From contig NZ_LKPJ01000016.1 in the NCBI RefSeq assembly GCF_001443045.1, positions 1 to 64,000 on the forward strand: a stretch of 64,000 nt of DNA, read 5' to 3'. Positions 16,883-25,248 of the stretch are shown here, one piece after another. The DNA comes from Burkholderia ambifaria (GTDB lineage: Bacteria; Pseudomonadota; Gammaproteobacteria; Burkholderiales; Burkholderiaceae). The position numbers and the translations under genes are program-made. The notes beneath the pieces are model-generated. The model saw only the letters and a program-made list of their open reading frames with translations, was not told where the DNA came from and did not search any database. The first letter of the stretch is position 1, and each line of letters opens with the position of its first letter.

Positions 16883-17034
16883 CTAAAACGGCCACCGACG
16901 CCTGACCGTTTTTGCCCTGACCATGTCCGTAAATTAACGTGTATGCAACTTTCGGCCAACCCATTCCTGCACCAAAATTCAGGCAAGTCCTCGAGCATTC
17001 CCGCCCGAGCCCCGCCAAGTTCTGGAGAATTGTC

Positions 17035-18024
17035 GTGTCTACTCTTTCAAGCCCCAATTCGCAGTCTGTCCGAAATCGCGCGTCGATCAAAAATCTGCCA
17101 GTCAACCTGTTCGGCTCCGTGATGGGTATCGCCGGGCTATCGCTCGCCTGGCGCCTAGCGAGCCATGAATTCGGCGCGAGCCCGATCATTTCGGAAGTCG
17201 TCGGCACCATCGCCGTGATTGTTTTTCTCGCGTTGGGCGTCGGTTATCTGGTGAAGGGAGTCAAGCATCCCGGTGCGGTCGCGGGGGAGTTCAACCATCC
17301 GATTGCCGGGAATTTCTTCGGCACGATCACGATCGCCATCCTGTTGCTTTCTTCGGTTCTCGCTCCGTTGAGCCAGACGCTCGCCGAGGTCGTATGGACG
17401 ATAGGTATGTTATCCACCGTACTGCTTGCGTTCATCGTCGCAAGTCGGCTGCTCAAAGGTAAAGTCGACGCCGGGCATGCGGTGCCCGCGTGGCTGATTC
17501 CAGGCGTGGCGACGCTCGATATCGCCGTTGCCGGAGGCACGATGCCGATGTCGTGGGCTCATGAAGTCAATCTGTTCGCGCTCGCCGTCGGTGCGATGGT
17601 CGCTTTGTTGTTCTTCACGATGATCATGTCGCGGCTCATCCATCATGAGCCTCTGCCGACCGGAATGATGCCTTCCATGATCATCCTTATCGCACCATTC
17701 GAAGTCGGCTTTCTCGCCTACACGAACTTCACCCAGCACGTCGACATGTTCGCGGGCCTGCTGTTCTATTTCGGCTTGTTCGTGTTCGTGACGCTCGCTA
17801 TCAAGGTGTTCCGCATGGGCATCCCGTTTGCTGCCGGCTGGTGGGCCATCAGCTTTCCGATGGCCGCGCTCGCGAACGCGTCGTTGAAGTACTCGATGTT
17901 TGTGCAGTCCTGGCCTGTGACGGCGATCGCCATCATCCTGCTCGCAATCCTGACCATTGCGATCGTTGTGCTCTTTGTCAGAACCCTGCACATCCTCTTC
18001 AACGGCAAGCTTCTCGCAGGCTGA
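17035..18024 (+). CDS. TDT/SLAC1-family transporter (TehA-like anion channel)
   Basis: 329 residues, about ten membrane helices, the length and topology of TehA/SLAC1 proteins. The opening NLPVNLFGSVMGIAGLSLAW and later NHPIAGNFFGTITIAILLLS motifs match the family, in which five helical hairpins surround a pore gated by a central Phe. Members move anions, tellurite-related compounds or C4-dicarboxylates; the substrate here is unknown. GTG at 17035 is chosen because GGAGAA lies seven bases upstream; the ATG at 16939 has no ribosome site and would add a non-homologous leader. A strong intrinsic terminator follows at 18045. Confidence 0.82.
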   Translation: MSTLSSPNSQSVRNRASIKNLPVNLFGSVMGIAGLSLAWRLASHEFGASPIISEVVGTIAVIVFLALGVGYLVKGVKHPGAVAGEFNHPIAGNFFGTITIAILLLSSVLAPLSQTLAEVVWTIGMLSTVLLAFIVASRLLKGKVDAGHAVPAWLIPGVATLDIAVAGGTMPMSWAHEVNLFALAVGAMVALLFFTMIMSRLIHHEPLPTGMMPSMIILIAPFEVGFLAYTNFTQHVDMFAGLLFYFGLFVFVTLAIKVFRMGIPFAAGWWAISFPMAALANASLKYSMFVQSWPVTAIAIILLAILTIAIVVLFVRTLHILFNGKLLAG

Positions 18025-18044
18025 AGCGCTCCAAGAATAGGATT

Positions 18045-18077
18045 GGCCGCCGCGTAAAACACGCGGCGGCCTTTTTT
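18045..18077 (+). terminator. Rho-independent terminator after the TDT transporter gene
   Basis: A perfect 11-bp GC-rich stem (GGCCGCCGCGT / ACGCGGCGGCC) with a five-base A-rich loop is followed by six T residues. It sits 20 bases past the stop codon. Nothing else is recognisable in the remaining 18078-18332 gap. Confidence 0.9.
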
Positions 18078-18332
18078 GATTCATCGATCGACGCCGGCTG
18101 GCGCGGTGCATGCTGCACCCGCTGATCGAGTCTCCTCCAGCCATGCAAAAGGAGGTGCCGGTCGATGTCTGAGGGGGTGGGGGACGTGGGCAGCCATCGG
18201 AGTCGACGCCAGCCGAAACGACCGGTAACCGCCCACGCACATCGACCGACCCGAGTACTGTACCGGGTCATGTCGCGAGGGTTAGGACATCTTGATAACA
18301 ACTAAGGACAGGTTCTGCGCTCAACTTCCTGC

Positions 18333-18623
18333 TTACTCGCGTCGCATCGATGAAGTCACCAGCGTTGACGAGGAAAAGGCAATGCACGCCTGCAATGCAT
18401 GGATGAAGGGCGTTCCCAATTCAAGTGGAACGACGCACTTGGCCATGCGTGCTGCCTTCCCGCTCCATACGAGCTCGCCGTCGAAGCTTTCGACGAGCAG
18501 TTCGAGAGTTGCCCAGAAGAACGCGTCTTCGCTCACATCTTCCATCAGGCTCAAGCGGGCGATGAGTTTGGAAGATGTCTGTTCAAAGACGATCAATACG
18601 ATATGGTGCGAGTGCAATGACAT
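18333..18623 (-). CDS. Small hypothetical ORF (96 aa), strand uncertain
   Basis: No family is recognised. The minus-strand frame gives a 96-residue protein with a plausible beta-rich stretch (LLVESFDGELVWSGKAARMA). It starts 43 bases after the cfa stop on the same strand but has no ribosome site. On the opposite strand the frame from ATG 18399 to TGA 18620 (73 residues) is also open, and a rightward terminator lies directly behind it, which favours transcription in that direction. Codon-position GC is ambiguous and lower than in the neighbours. Only one of the two frames, if either, is likely to be real; confidence is low. Confidence 0.3.
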   Translation of the reverse strand: MSLHSHHIVLIVFEQTSSKLIARLSLMEDVSEDAFFWATLELLVESFDGELVWSGKAARMAKCVVPLELGTPFIHALQACIAFSSSTLVTSSMRRE

Positions 18624-18630
18624 TGAATTG

Positions 18631-18657
18631 AACGGCGGCCATGAGGCGGCCGTTTTT
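18631..18657 (+). terminator. Rightward intrinsic terminator
   Basis: AACGGC and GCCGTT arms, with a further inner GCC/GGC pairing, form a hairpin followed by five T residues. It is oriented for plus-strand transcripts ending near 18620. Confidence 0.6.
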
Positions 18658-18666
18658 GCTTGTGCG

Positions 18667-19881
18667 TCATCGATACATATAGCGCCGCGACCATGGGATC
18701 GTGCCCGCCGGGCGCTGCGATTTCTGGCAGACGATCTGATAGATCGACACGTTATCGAGCGAAAATGCCTGCGCGCTGCCCGCCAGGTACACCCGCCAGA
18801 TTCGGTAGCGCGACTCTCCGACCATCTTCCGGATACGCTCGGAATGCGCCTCGAACCGCTCGGTCCAGTTCTCGAGCGTCTTCACGTAGTGCCGTCGCAG
18901 ATTCTCCACGTCAAGTGCTTCCAGGCCGCCGGACTGCATCGCTCTCAGAGCCAACGACAAGTGCGGCAACTCTCCTGCCGGGAACACATACTTGTCGATG
19001 AACGATCCACCGCCCATCGGCGAGTCGCCGCTATCGGGAGCCGTCGATGTGATGCCGTGGTTCATGGCGACACCGTCATCGGCCAGCAACGTGTGGATGA
19101 CCTCGAAGTATTGCTGGAGATTGTCGCGCCCCACATGCTCGAACATGCCGACGCTCGTAATGCGGTTGAACGTTCCGCGTACGTCACGATAGTCCTGCAG
19201 CCGGATCTCGACGAGATCGGACAGCCCGGCATCAATCACACGCTGCCGTGCCATTTCGTACTGCTTTTCCGACAGCGTGACGCCCATGCAGCGCGCTTGA
19301 AATCGCTGAGCTGCGCGAATGACGAGCGCGCCCCACCCGCAGCCTATGTCGAGTAGCGTCTGGCCGCGCTGAAGCCGGATCTTCGAGAGGATATGGTCGA
19401 TCTTCTTTTCCTGAGCCGCGTCGAGCGTTTCGGATCCGTCTTCGAAGTAGCCGCACGAATAGACCATCCGCTTGTCGAGCCAGAGCTGGTAGAAGTCGTT
19501 CGATACGTCGTAGTGGTACTGGATCGATTCCTTGTCTTCCTTTCGCGTATGTGAAAACCGCTTGAAGACTTTCGCGGCGAATCCCGGTTCGCCACCGGAG
19601 AGCGAAGACAGTTTGTACGCCATGTCGACGATGTCCGCTATCTTTCCGTCGATGTCGACGCTCTGCTGCACATAGGCCTCGCCGAGCGAGTCCAGGCTCG
19701 GGTTGAGGAATGCCGCAATGGCCTTCATGTCGTTGACGCGCAACTGCACCTTCGGCGTGTCGAACTGCCCCAGGTCGTAGCTGTTGCCCGTGCGCAGCGT
19801 TACCCGAACCGGAAGATTCATCTCAGTTCGAATGCGATTGATCCATGTGTCCAGCTTTGTACTGATTACCTTGTCGAACAT
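18667..19881 (-). CDS. cfa: Cyclopropane-fatty-acyl-phospholipid synthase
   Basis: 404 residues, close to the family length. The SAM-dependent methyltransferase core is complete: YHYDVSNDFYQLWLD (about 135-149), motif I LLDIGCGWGALVIRAAQRF (about 188-206), GVTLSEKQYEMARQR, and SVGMFEHVG (about 262-270). The C-terminal aromatic-rich region FEAHSERIRKMVGESRYRIW and a YxxYL-like end are also typical. It adds a methylene group from S-adenosylmethionine across double bonds of membrane phospholipid acyl chains, a stationary-phase and acid-stress response. ATG 19881 follows AAGG. A small multidrug-type transporter gene lies upstream on the same strand, but the 74-base gap leaves co-transcription open. 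Confidence 0.9.
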   Translation of the reverse strand: MFDKVISTKLDTWINRIRTEMNLPVRVTLRTGNSYDLGQFDTPKVQLRVNDMKAIAAFLNPSLDSLGEAYVQQSVDIDGKIADIVDMAYKLSSLSGGEPGFAAKVFKRFSHTRKEDKESIQYHYDVSNDFYQLWLDKRMVYSCGYFEDGSETLDAAQEKKIDHILSKIRLQRGQTLLDIGCGWGALVIRAAQRFQARCMGVTLSEKQYEMARQRVIDAGLSDLVEIRLQDYRDVRGTFNRITSVGMFEHVGRDNLQQYFEVIHTLLADDGVAMNHGITSTAPDSGDSPMGGGSFIDKYVFPAGELPHLSLALRAMQSGGLEALDVENLRRHYVKTLENWTERFEAHSERIRKMVGESRYRIWRVYLAGSAQAFSLDNVSIYQIVCQKSQRPAGTIPWSRRYMYR

Positions 19882-19955
19882 GTTTTGAACCTTGATGAAA
19901 AGACACTGAAGTGCTTGGCGTACGACCGATCGATCGCAACAATGGAATAGACCAT

Positions 19956-20279
19956 CTATTGCGCGATCTTGAGGCCGATCACGCCGACGACGATGCATCC
20001 GAGAAAGAACAGCCGGGCGGGTGACGCGGAGTCGCCGAACAGATAAATGCCGAACACGGCGGTGCCGGCTGCGCCAATTCCGGTCCAGACGGCGTATGCG
20101 CTGCCGATAGGCAAGCTTCTTACCGAGGCGGAAAGCAGGATCATGCTGAACAGCAGCGAAAGAGCCGTGCCGACCGTGGGCCACAAGCGCGTGAATCCCG
20201 CGGAATACTTCAGACTTGTCGCAAAGAGGATTTCAAAAACGCCAGCCAGAATTACAAAGAACCAAGCCACTACCAGCAC
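19956..20279 (-). CDS. gdx: SMR-family exporter of the SugE/Gdx type
   Basis: 107 residues and four membrane helices, the standard small multidrug resistance layout. The essential membrane glutamate is in VFEILFATSLKYSAGFT (Glu near 16). The stretch GSAYAVWTGIGAAGTAVFG (about 60-78) carries the Gdx-subtype signature rather than the EmrE one. Gdx proteins export guanidinium ions in exchange for protons; older annotations call them SugE. I looked upstream (20280-20545) for guanidine riboswitch folds and saw none, but a perfect 14-bp palindrome is there. The gene is divergent from a GlxA-type AraC regulator, which could control it. Confidence 0.85.
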   Translation of the reverse strand: MLVVAWFFVILAGVFEILFATSLKYSAGFTRLWPTVGTALSLLFSMILLSASVRSLPIGSAYAVWTGIGAAGTAVFGIYLFGDSASPARLFFLGCIVVGVIGLKIAQ

Positions 20280-20319
20280 CTATGCTTGTGAGAAGAGAAC
20301 GGAAAAGGCGAGTCGTAGA

Positions 20320-20333
20320 GGCAAAATTTTGCC
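20320..20333. promoter_or_regulatory. Perfect palindrome in the gdx / AraC divergent gap
   Basis: GGCAAAATTTTGCC is a perfect 14-bp palindrome, 41 bp upstream of the gdx start in a 266-bp divergent gap. It could be an operator for the adjacent regulator or for another dimeric repressor. No second copy was seen in the gap. Confidence 0.4.
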
Positions 20334-20545
20334 AATACTGGGGTTCCGTCGATAGGCGCGCGTGCGTGCAGAATCGGCCAATTTGCAACGAGGTCGAGAC
20401 ACGGATAGCCGCCGCGCCGCTTGCCTCGCCACTTGTGAAGCATCAAAAACGGCCACACTGCGATGGTTTTCTGCCATACCGCGAAGGGCCAAACCATCGC
20501 GCCTTAGAATGCAAGGCAAGGCGCAAACGACGTGCGCCCGGAGTC

Positions 20546-21553
20546 ATGATGCGAATCGCTTTATTGGTGTTTCCCGGTGTGCAGATGCTCGACGTGGTCG
20601 GGCCGATGGACGTCTTCAGCGAGGCGAATTGCCAGTTGGGCGATCCGCACGCATATTCGTTGCAGATCGTCGCGCCCACCGTCGAGACCATGACCGCGTC
20701 GAGCGGTATGAGGTTCTTGCCTGACGCCTCCATTCACGACACTGGCGCTGAAATCGACACGCTGCTCGTCGCCGGGAGCCCGCGCATCAGCGAATATGAA
20801 GAGAATGCCGAATTGATCGCCTGGCTCGTCAGGCAGTCGCGCTACGTGCGACGGCTCGGCTCGGTGTGCTCAGGCGCGTTTCTGCTGGCCCGAGCCGGCT
20901 TGCTGACGGGCAGGCGGGCCACGACTCACTGGAATTCGGCGACCCGTCTAGCGCAGACATACCCGAACGTGCGCGTCGAGCCCGATCATATTTTTGTCAA
21001 GGACGGACCGATCTACACGTCTGCGGGCGTCACCGCCGGAATGGACCTTGCGCTTGCCCTGGTCGAGGAGGATCACGGACGCGGCGCGGCGCTTCGAGTT
21101 GCACGGGAACTCGTCATGTTCGTCAAGCGCCCGGGCGGGCAGTCGCAGTTCAGTCTGCATCTGGCCGCGCAGGTGTCGGAGCGTAGCCCGATGCGCGACA
21201 TTCAGGAATGGATACTCAGCGATCTCGCGCGAGATCTCTCGGTCGAGGTGCTCGCCAATCGTTTAGGGATGAGCGCGCGCAATTTCTCGCGGATGTTCAA
21301 ACGGGAAACGCAGGCTACGCCGGGAGATTTCGTCGAGATCGCCCGCGTGCAGGCGGCGCAACGCATTCTCGAAGAAAGCGACACGCCGTTGAAAAAGGTC
21401 GCGTACGTTTGCGGCTTCAGCGACCAGAACAGTCTGCGCCGCGCATTTATGCGTCGGCTCAGCGTGACGCCGCTCGAGTACCGGCAGCGATTCCGGTCCG
21501 GCAGCCCCACGATCCTCGAAAGCGTTCGCTCGGCGCTGGGGGCCGCTTCCTAA
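20546..21553 (+). CDS. GlxA-type AraC-family transcriptional regulator
   Basis: 335 residues. The N-terminal DJ-1/PfpI domain begins MMRIALLVFPGVQMLDVVGP and keeps the elbow cysteine (RLGSVCSGAFLLARAG, Cys near 112). The C-terminal AraC domain has both helix-turn-helix units (MRDIQEWILSDLARDLSVEV, then VCGFSDQNSLRRAFMRRLSV). These regulators often sense small nitrogenous metabolites, though the ligand of this one is unknown. ATG 20546 and ATG 20549 are adjacent; GGAG lies before the first. The frame is open further upstream but without homology. The divergent neighbour is gdx. A hairpin follows the gene. Confidence 0.85.
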   Translation: MMRIALLVFPGVQMLDVVGPMDVFSEANCQLGDPHAYSLQIVAPTVETMTASSGMRFLPDASIHDTGAEIDTLLVAGSPRISEYEENAELIAWLVRQSRYVRRLGSVCSGAFLLARAGLLTGRRATTHWNSATRLAQTYPNVRVEPDHIFVKDGPIYTSAGVTAGMDLALALVEEDHGRGAALRVARELVMFVKRPGGQSQFSLHLAAQVSERSPMRDIQEWILSDLARDLSVEVLANRLGMSARNFSRMFKRETQATPGDFVEIARVQAAQRILEESDTPLKKVAYVCGFSDQNSLRRAFMRRLSVTPLEYRQRFRSGSPTILESVRSALGAAS

Positions 21554-21574
21554 ATGTCTCGTTGCATGACCCGA

Positions 21575-21598
21575 CCCCCGCCACGGTGGAGGCGGGGG
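21575..21598 (+). terminator. Hairpin after the AraC-family gene
   Basis: CCCCCGCC and GGCGGGGG arms form a perfect 8-bp stem with an eight-base loop, 21 bases past the stop codon. No T tract follows. It is a probable terminator or 3' stabilising hairpin. Confidence 0.5.
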
Positions 21599-21619
21599 AT
21601 CGATGGACTGATCTGACGA

Positions 21620-21835
21620 CTAGGTCATCCCGCGGCGCGACGTGGCGATATCGGCCCGCACGGCATCCATGTCGAGCGCCTTCACGGTTTTGAGTAGGTG
21701 GTCCAACTGGCTTGCAGACAGGGCGCCGACTTCGCGATAGATCAGGATTTCGTCTCGAAATACCAGCAATGTGGGGATGGAGCGTATGCCCGCTATCGAA
21801 GCGAGCTCCCTGGTGCTCGCCCGTAGACGCTTTTG
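21620..21835 (-). pseudogene. Relic of a thioredoxin C-terminal half
   Basis: The minus-strand frame ending at TAG 21620-21622 reads STRELASIAGIRSIPTLLVF, then RDEILIYREVGALSASQL and a LDMDAVRADI end. It matches thioredoxin from the cis-Pro loop (GIRSIPTLLLF) to the C-terminal helix. An in-frame TAG at 21836-21838 lies directly upstream, and the WCGPC active-site half is absent. The rest of the gap (21836-22137) contains no recognisable coding sequence. The fragment's strand agrees with the downstream-reading DedA-rhodanese gene. Confidence 0.7.
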
Positions 21836-22137
21836 CTACCCCGAAAAGCGCCATCCGGACGGGAAAGGAGGTGATCGCTCAAGACTCAATTATGAATTTC
21901 CGCTGCAAAACATTGCGGCTAGATCAACGCGAATTCGAGACATCCGGCCGATGGGATTTTTTGAGCTCTCCCTGCTCGACCGGTGCGGTCAACGACAACG
22001 CGAGCCTCGCGTTCGACGCGGCTTGCAGGAGCGACCGTCCCCTTCGGGTCGATCACGCCCCTTGATAAGGCAACATCCAAGCAATCTCAGCCCCGATCTG
22101 ATACTGACCGACAGATCAGGCCCAGACATCCCACATA

Positions 22138-23115
22138 TCAGCCGATTACCGCGTCGTGCATCGCGATCATCGGCTCGACGTCGAAGCCCGCGGCGCGCCA
22201 TGCATCGATGCCGCCTGCAAGCGGCAACGCCAGCTTGATGCCTGACAGCCGCAACTGCCTGGCCACCGACACCGCGGACACTTCGTTCGGACACGCACAA
22301 TAGATGACGAGTGTCCGGTTCGTTCCATGGCGCTCCATGATTTGCCGGGTCTTTCGTTCATCGGCAATCACCGCGCCCGGAATGACGAATGGATCGAGCG
22401 TCCTCCGCTCGGCGGAGCGAATATCGATCACGACCGGCCGCGGATTGTTCGCGAGCAATGCATGCAATTCGCCGGCGCTGATCCGCGCCTTGCCGAGCGC
22501 GTTTGCCAACATGAGTCTGCGGCAGTAGCGGTACAGGACATACAGCACCGGAACGATGCCGACGAAGATGAGCGCACGCCAGCCAAGACGGGCGACAAAC
22601 ACGAAAATCACGTCGATCTGCGAAGCGAATAGCGTGCCGATCGCCAGTCCGATCGATGCCCACAGTGCGATGCCCGCACAATCGTGCAACACAAACGAGC
22701 GCAACCTGACGGCCATCGCACCGCATAGCGGAACGGCAACGAGCGACAGGCCGGGAACGAACCTCGCAACGATGAGCACACGAACACCCCAGCGCCCGAA
22801 AAACCGCTCTGTCGTCCTGACGCACGCTTTACGCGACTGCGACAGCTTGCAGACGGTATGAATCGTGCGCTTGCCGTACCGTTTGCCGCCCTGAAACCAG
22901 ACCAGGTCGCCGAGAAAGCCGCCGATCACGGCGGCGCCCAGTATCGTCGAGAAATGCAGCAACGTCGACGACGCGACATGTGTGACGAGCGCAACGCCTG
23001 CCCCGACCGTGATCAACGTCGGGATGGCAGGCAGAGGCAGGCCGAGCGAAGACCCGAGCACATTCAGGAATACGACCAACGTGCCGTACCGTGCAATCAT
23101 TTCATGCGACATCAT
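22138..23115 (-). CDS. DedA-family membrane protein fused to a rhodanese domain
   Basis: 325 residues. Residues 1-200 are a DedA/SNARE-associated (PF09335) membrane domain: FLNVLGSSLGLPLPAIPTL, then the conserved GDLVWFQGGKRYGKR (69-83) and FGRWGVRVLIVARFVPGL (106-123). DedA proteins move lipid carriers or support envelope homeostasis. Residues 215-325 are a rhodanese homology domain, with the active-site loop IYCACPNEVSA (Cys273 and Cys275) after DIRSAERR. The fusion implies a sulfur-transfer or redox function at the membrane face. ATG 23115 follows GGAGAGC. The gene lies about 50 bases downstream of the patatin gene on the same strand and may be the last gene of the adc operon. Confidence 0.85.
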   Translation of the reverse strand: MMSHEMIARYGTLVVFLNVLGSSLGLPLPAIPTLITVGAGVALVTHVASSTLLHFSTILGAAVIGGFLGDLVWFQGGKRYGKRTIHTVCKLSQSRKACVRTTERFFGRWGVRVLIVARFVPGLSLVAVPLCGAMAVRLRSFVLHDCAGIALWASIGLAIGTLFASQIDVIFVFVARLGWRALIFVGIVPVLYVLYRYCRRLMLANALGKARISAGELHALLANNPRPVVIDIRSAERRTLDPFVIPGAVIADERKTRQIMERHGTNRTLVIYCACPNEVSAVSVARQLRLSGIKLALPLAGGIDAWRAAGFDVEPMIAMHDAVIG

Positions 23116-23168
23116 GGTGCTCTCCTCGAGGCTCGCACTTTCATACTCACGGAAGGCGTCGCCACGCG

Positions 23169-24440
23169 TCACTTGGTGGCAGACAACTCCTTCTCCGGCG
23201 CGTGTTTCGCTTCCGGCAAAGCGTCCGTGCCCCGGCCCTCCGCTTCGTTGACGTCCTGCCGATAGCGGTGCACGTCCCGCGTGACGAAGCCGATTTCGCG
23301 GCTCGGGATATCGAACCAGTCGGGATGGCCGAACGATCGCCGAATATCTTCGAGACCGCTCGCCCAATGCTCGCGCATGGTGCCCTCGCTGAATTCATAG
23401 TCCTTGTAGTGCCCCTCGAACGACTTGTTCTTGTAGATCAGGTGCACGACGTTCACTGCACTGCCATCGGCCGTCTTCTGCGCTTCCCGCAACAACGGGT
23501 GCGCAAGCCGCACGTGTTCGGGAATGTGTTCGAGCAGCGCCTTGATCATCTGCGCATGTTTCTGGTTCTGCGACATGAACGCGGTGATGGCGCGCGTGCG
23601 GCTTGAATACTGAATGTCCTTGGTGCGCTCGCTGACATCGAGGAAATCGCTCGGCAACTTGCCGCGCGAGCTCCATAGATCGATCTGGAAAACGAGCGTG
23701 TCCTTGTGCTGGCTTTCCCTGATGATTTCGGTCAGCGGCGTGTTGGACACCAGTCCGCCGTCCCAGTAGAACTCGCCGTCGATCTCGACGGCCGGAAAGC
23801 CCGGCGGCAGCGCGCCGGAGGCGATGAAATGTTCCGGCGCGAGACGCATTTTCGCATTGTCGAAATAGACGAGATTGCCCGTTCGAACATTGACTGCGCC
23901 GACGGATACGCGAATGTTTCCGTCATTGATGCGATCGAAGTCTGCGTATCGCAACAGCGTTTCACGCAACGCCGACGTGTCGTAATAGCTGACCTGATCG
24001 GGGCGCTTCCTGCCGAACCCGGAGAAGGACATATGCGAGCGCGGGGAGAAGAAACCGTCCTGGCCTTCCATCAACGTGCGCGTTGCGGCCCATGCGCTCG
24101 ACCACCTGCGTCCCATTTCTTCCAGCCCGGACCACGCCGACATGTAATTGCCGAAGTGCGAGAGCGGGTCGGTCGGCTGACTGATGGTGCTCCAGAAGCC
24201 GCGCAGTGCTTCCGTTCGATCCGCGGGCGCATTGCCTGCGATGATCGCCGTGTTCAGCGCACCGATCGATACCCCGGCGATGCGCGTCGGTTCCACGCCG
24301 ACCTCGGCCATACCCTCGTACACGCCGGCCTGGTACGAGCCGAGTGCGCCGCCGCCCTGCAGCACGAGCCCGATTTCGTCATAGGCGGGAAGCTTGATGC
24401 GATGGGGCTGCTTCAGTTTGTTACGCTGGCTCGAATACAT
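23169..24440 (-). CDS. Patatin-like phospholipase
   Basis: 423 residues. The patatin Ser-Asp dyad and oxyanion hole are all visible: GLVLQGGGALGSYQAGVYEG (24-43, glycine-rich oxyanion loop), GVSIG with Ser58, and the DGG motif at Asp227 (FYWDGGLVSN). A DUF3734-type C-terminal region follows. The protein has no signal peptide and should act on lipids or polyester inclusions in the cytoplasm. ATG 24440 follows AAGGAGAAC. It is ten bases after the bdhA stop, in the operon adc-bdhA-patatin. That context suggests a role in polyhydroxybutyrate or acyl-chain turnover, which is inference; the motif proves only a patatin-type lipase. Confidence 0.88.
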   Translation of the reverse strand: MYSSQRNKLKQPHRIKLPAYDEIGLVLQGGGALGSYQAGVYEGMAEVGVEPTRIAGVSIGALNTAIIAGNAPADRTEALRGFWSTISQPTDPLSHFGNYMSAWSGLEEMGRRWSSAWAATRTLMEGQDGFFSPRSHMSFSGFGRKRPDQVSYYDTSALRETLLRYADFDRINDGNIRVSVGAVNVRTGNLVYFDNAKMRLAPEHFIASGALPPGFPAVEIDGEFYWDGGLVSNTPLTEIIRESQHKDTLVFQIDLWSSRGKLPSDFLDVSERTKDIQYSSRTRAITAFMSQNQKHAQMIKALLEHIPEHVRLAHPLLREAQKTADGSAVNVVHLIYKNKSFEGHYKDYEFSEGTMREHWASGLEDIRRSFGHPDWFDIPSREIGFVTRDVHRYRQDVNEAEGRGTDALPEAKHAPEKELSATK

Positions 24441-24450
24441 GGTGTTCTCC

Positions 24451-25233
24451 TTACTGCATGAACCAGCCGTGGCTGACGACGATCGATTGCCCGGTGAGCG
24501 CGTTCGACTCGAAGCCGGCCAGGAAGGCAACCGTGTTCGCGACATCGGCCAGCGACGTGAATTCGCCGTCGACCGTCTCTTTCAACATGACGTCCTTGAT
24601 GACCTGTTGTTCTGAGATGCCGAGGACCTTCGCTTGCTCGGGGATCTGCTTGTCGACCAGCGGCGTTCTGACGAAACCGGGGCACACGACATTGGCACGC
24701 ACGCCACGCGGTCCACCTTCTTTCGCGACAACCCGCGCGAGACCGAGCAATCCGTGTTTCGCGGTCACATAGGCGGATTTGAGCGGCGACGCCTCGTGCG
24801 AATGTACCGAGCCCATGTAGATCACCGTGCCACCCTTGTTCGACGCATACATATGCCTGATGGCGGCTCGGGTCGTCAGAAACGCACCGTCGAGGTGAAT
24901 GGCCAGCATCTTCTTCCAGTCCGAAAATGCGTAATCCTCGATCCGGTTGACGATCTGGATGCCTGCGTTGGACACGAGCACGTCGATTCCGCCCAACCGA
25001 TTCACCGTTTCGGCCAGCCCCGCGTCGACGGCTTCCTCGCTGGTGACGTCCATGGCGATCGCCAACGCCTTCCCGCCGTTGCCGACGATGTCGTCGGCAA
25101 CCTTTCGCGCCGCCTCGAGATTCAGGTCCGCGATCACGACCGTCGCGCCGTCCGTCGCGAGCTTGCGCGCGCACACCTCGCCGATACCGCTTGCCGCGCC
25201 CGTCACGAGCGCGATCTTGTCGTTCAGTGCCAT
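24451..25233 (-). CDS. bdhA: D-3-hydroxybutyrate dehydrogenase (short-chain dehydrogenase)
   Basis: 260 residues, the family length. The Rossmann motif TGAASGIG is at 11-18, NAG at 89-91, and the catalytic triad Ser142, Tyr155 and Lys159 (SAYVTAKHG). The C-terminal HxxG-like end (VVSHGWFMQ) resembles poly-3-hydroxybutyrate-linked BdhA enzymes. It interconverts D-3-hydroxybutyrate and acetoacetate with NAD. It lies 15 bases downstream of acetoacetate decarboxylase, whose substrate is its product, so the pair can channel 3-hydroxybutyrate to acetone, or the enzymes can work apart. The ATG at 25233 follows GGAGGACC. Confidence 0.88.
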   Translation of the reverse strand: MALNDKIALVTGAASGIGEVCARKLATDGATVVIADLNLEAARKVADDIVGNGGKALAIAMDVTSEEAVDAGLAETVNRLGGIDVLVSNAGIQIVNRIEDYAFSDWKKMLAIHLDGAFLTTRAAIRHMYASNKGGTVIYMGSVHSHEASPLKSAYVTAKHGLLGLARVVAKEGGPRGVRANVVCPGFVRTPLVDKQIPEQAKVLGISEQQVIKDVMLKETVDGEFTSLADVANTVAFLAGFESNALTGQSIVVSHGWFMQ

Positions 25234-25248
25234 AGGTCCTCCGGGAGC

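Noticed and set aside
20280..20545. Possible guanidine riboswitch before gdx
   Set aside because: I could not find the paired hairpins with ACGR-type loops or the ykkC core in either orientation; only a DNA palindrome is evident.
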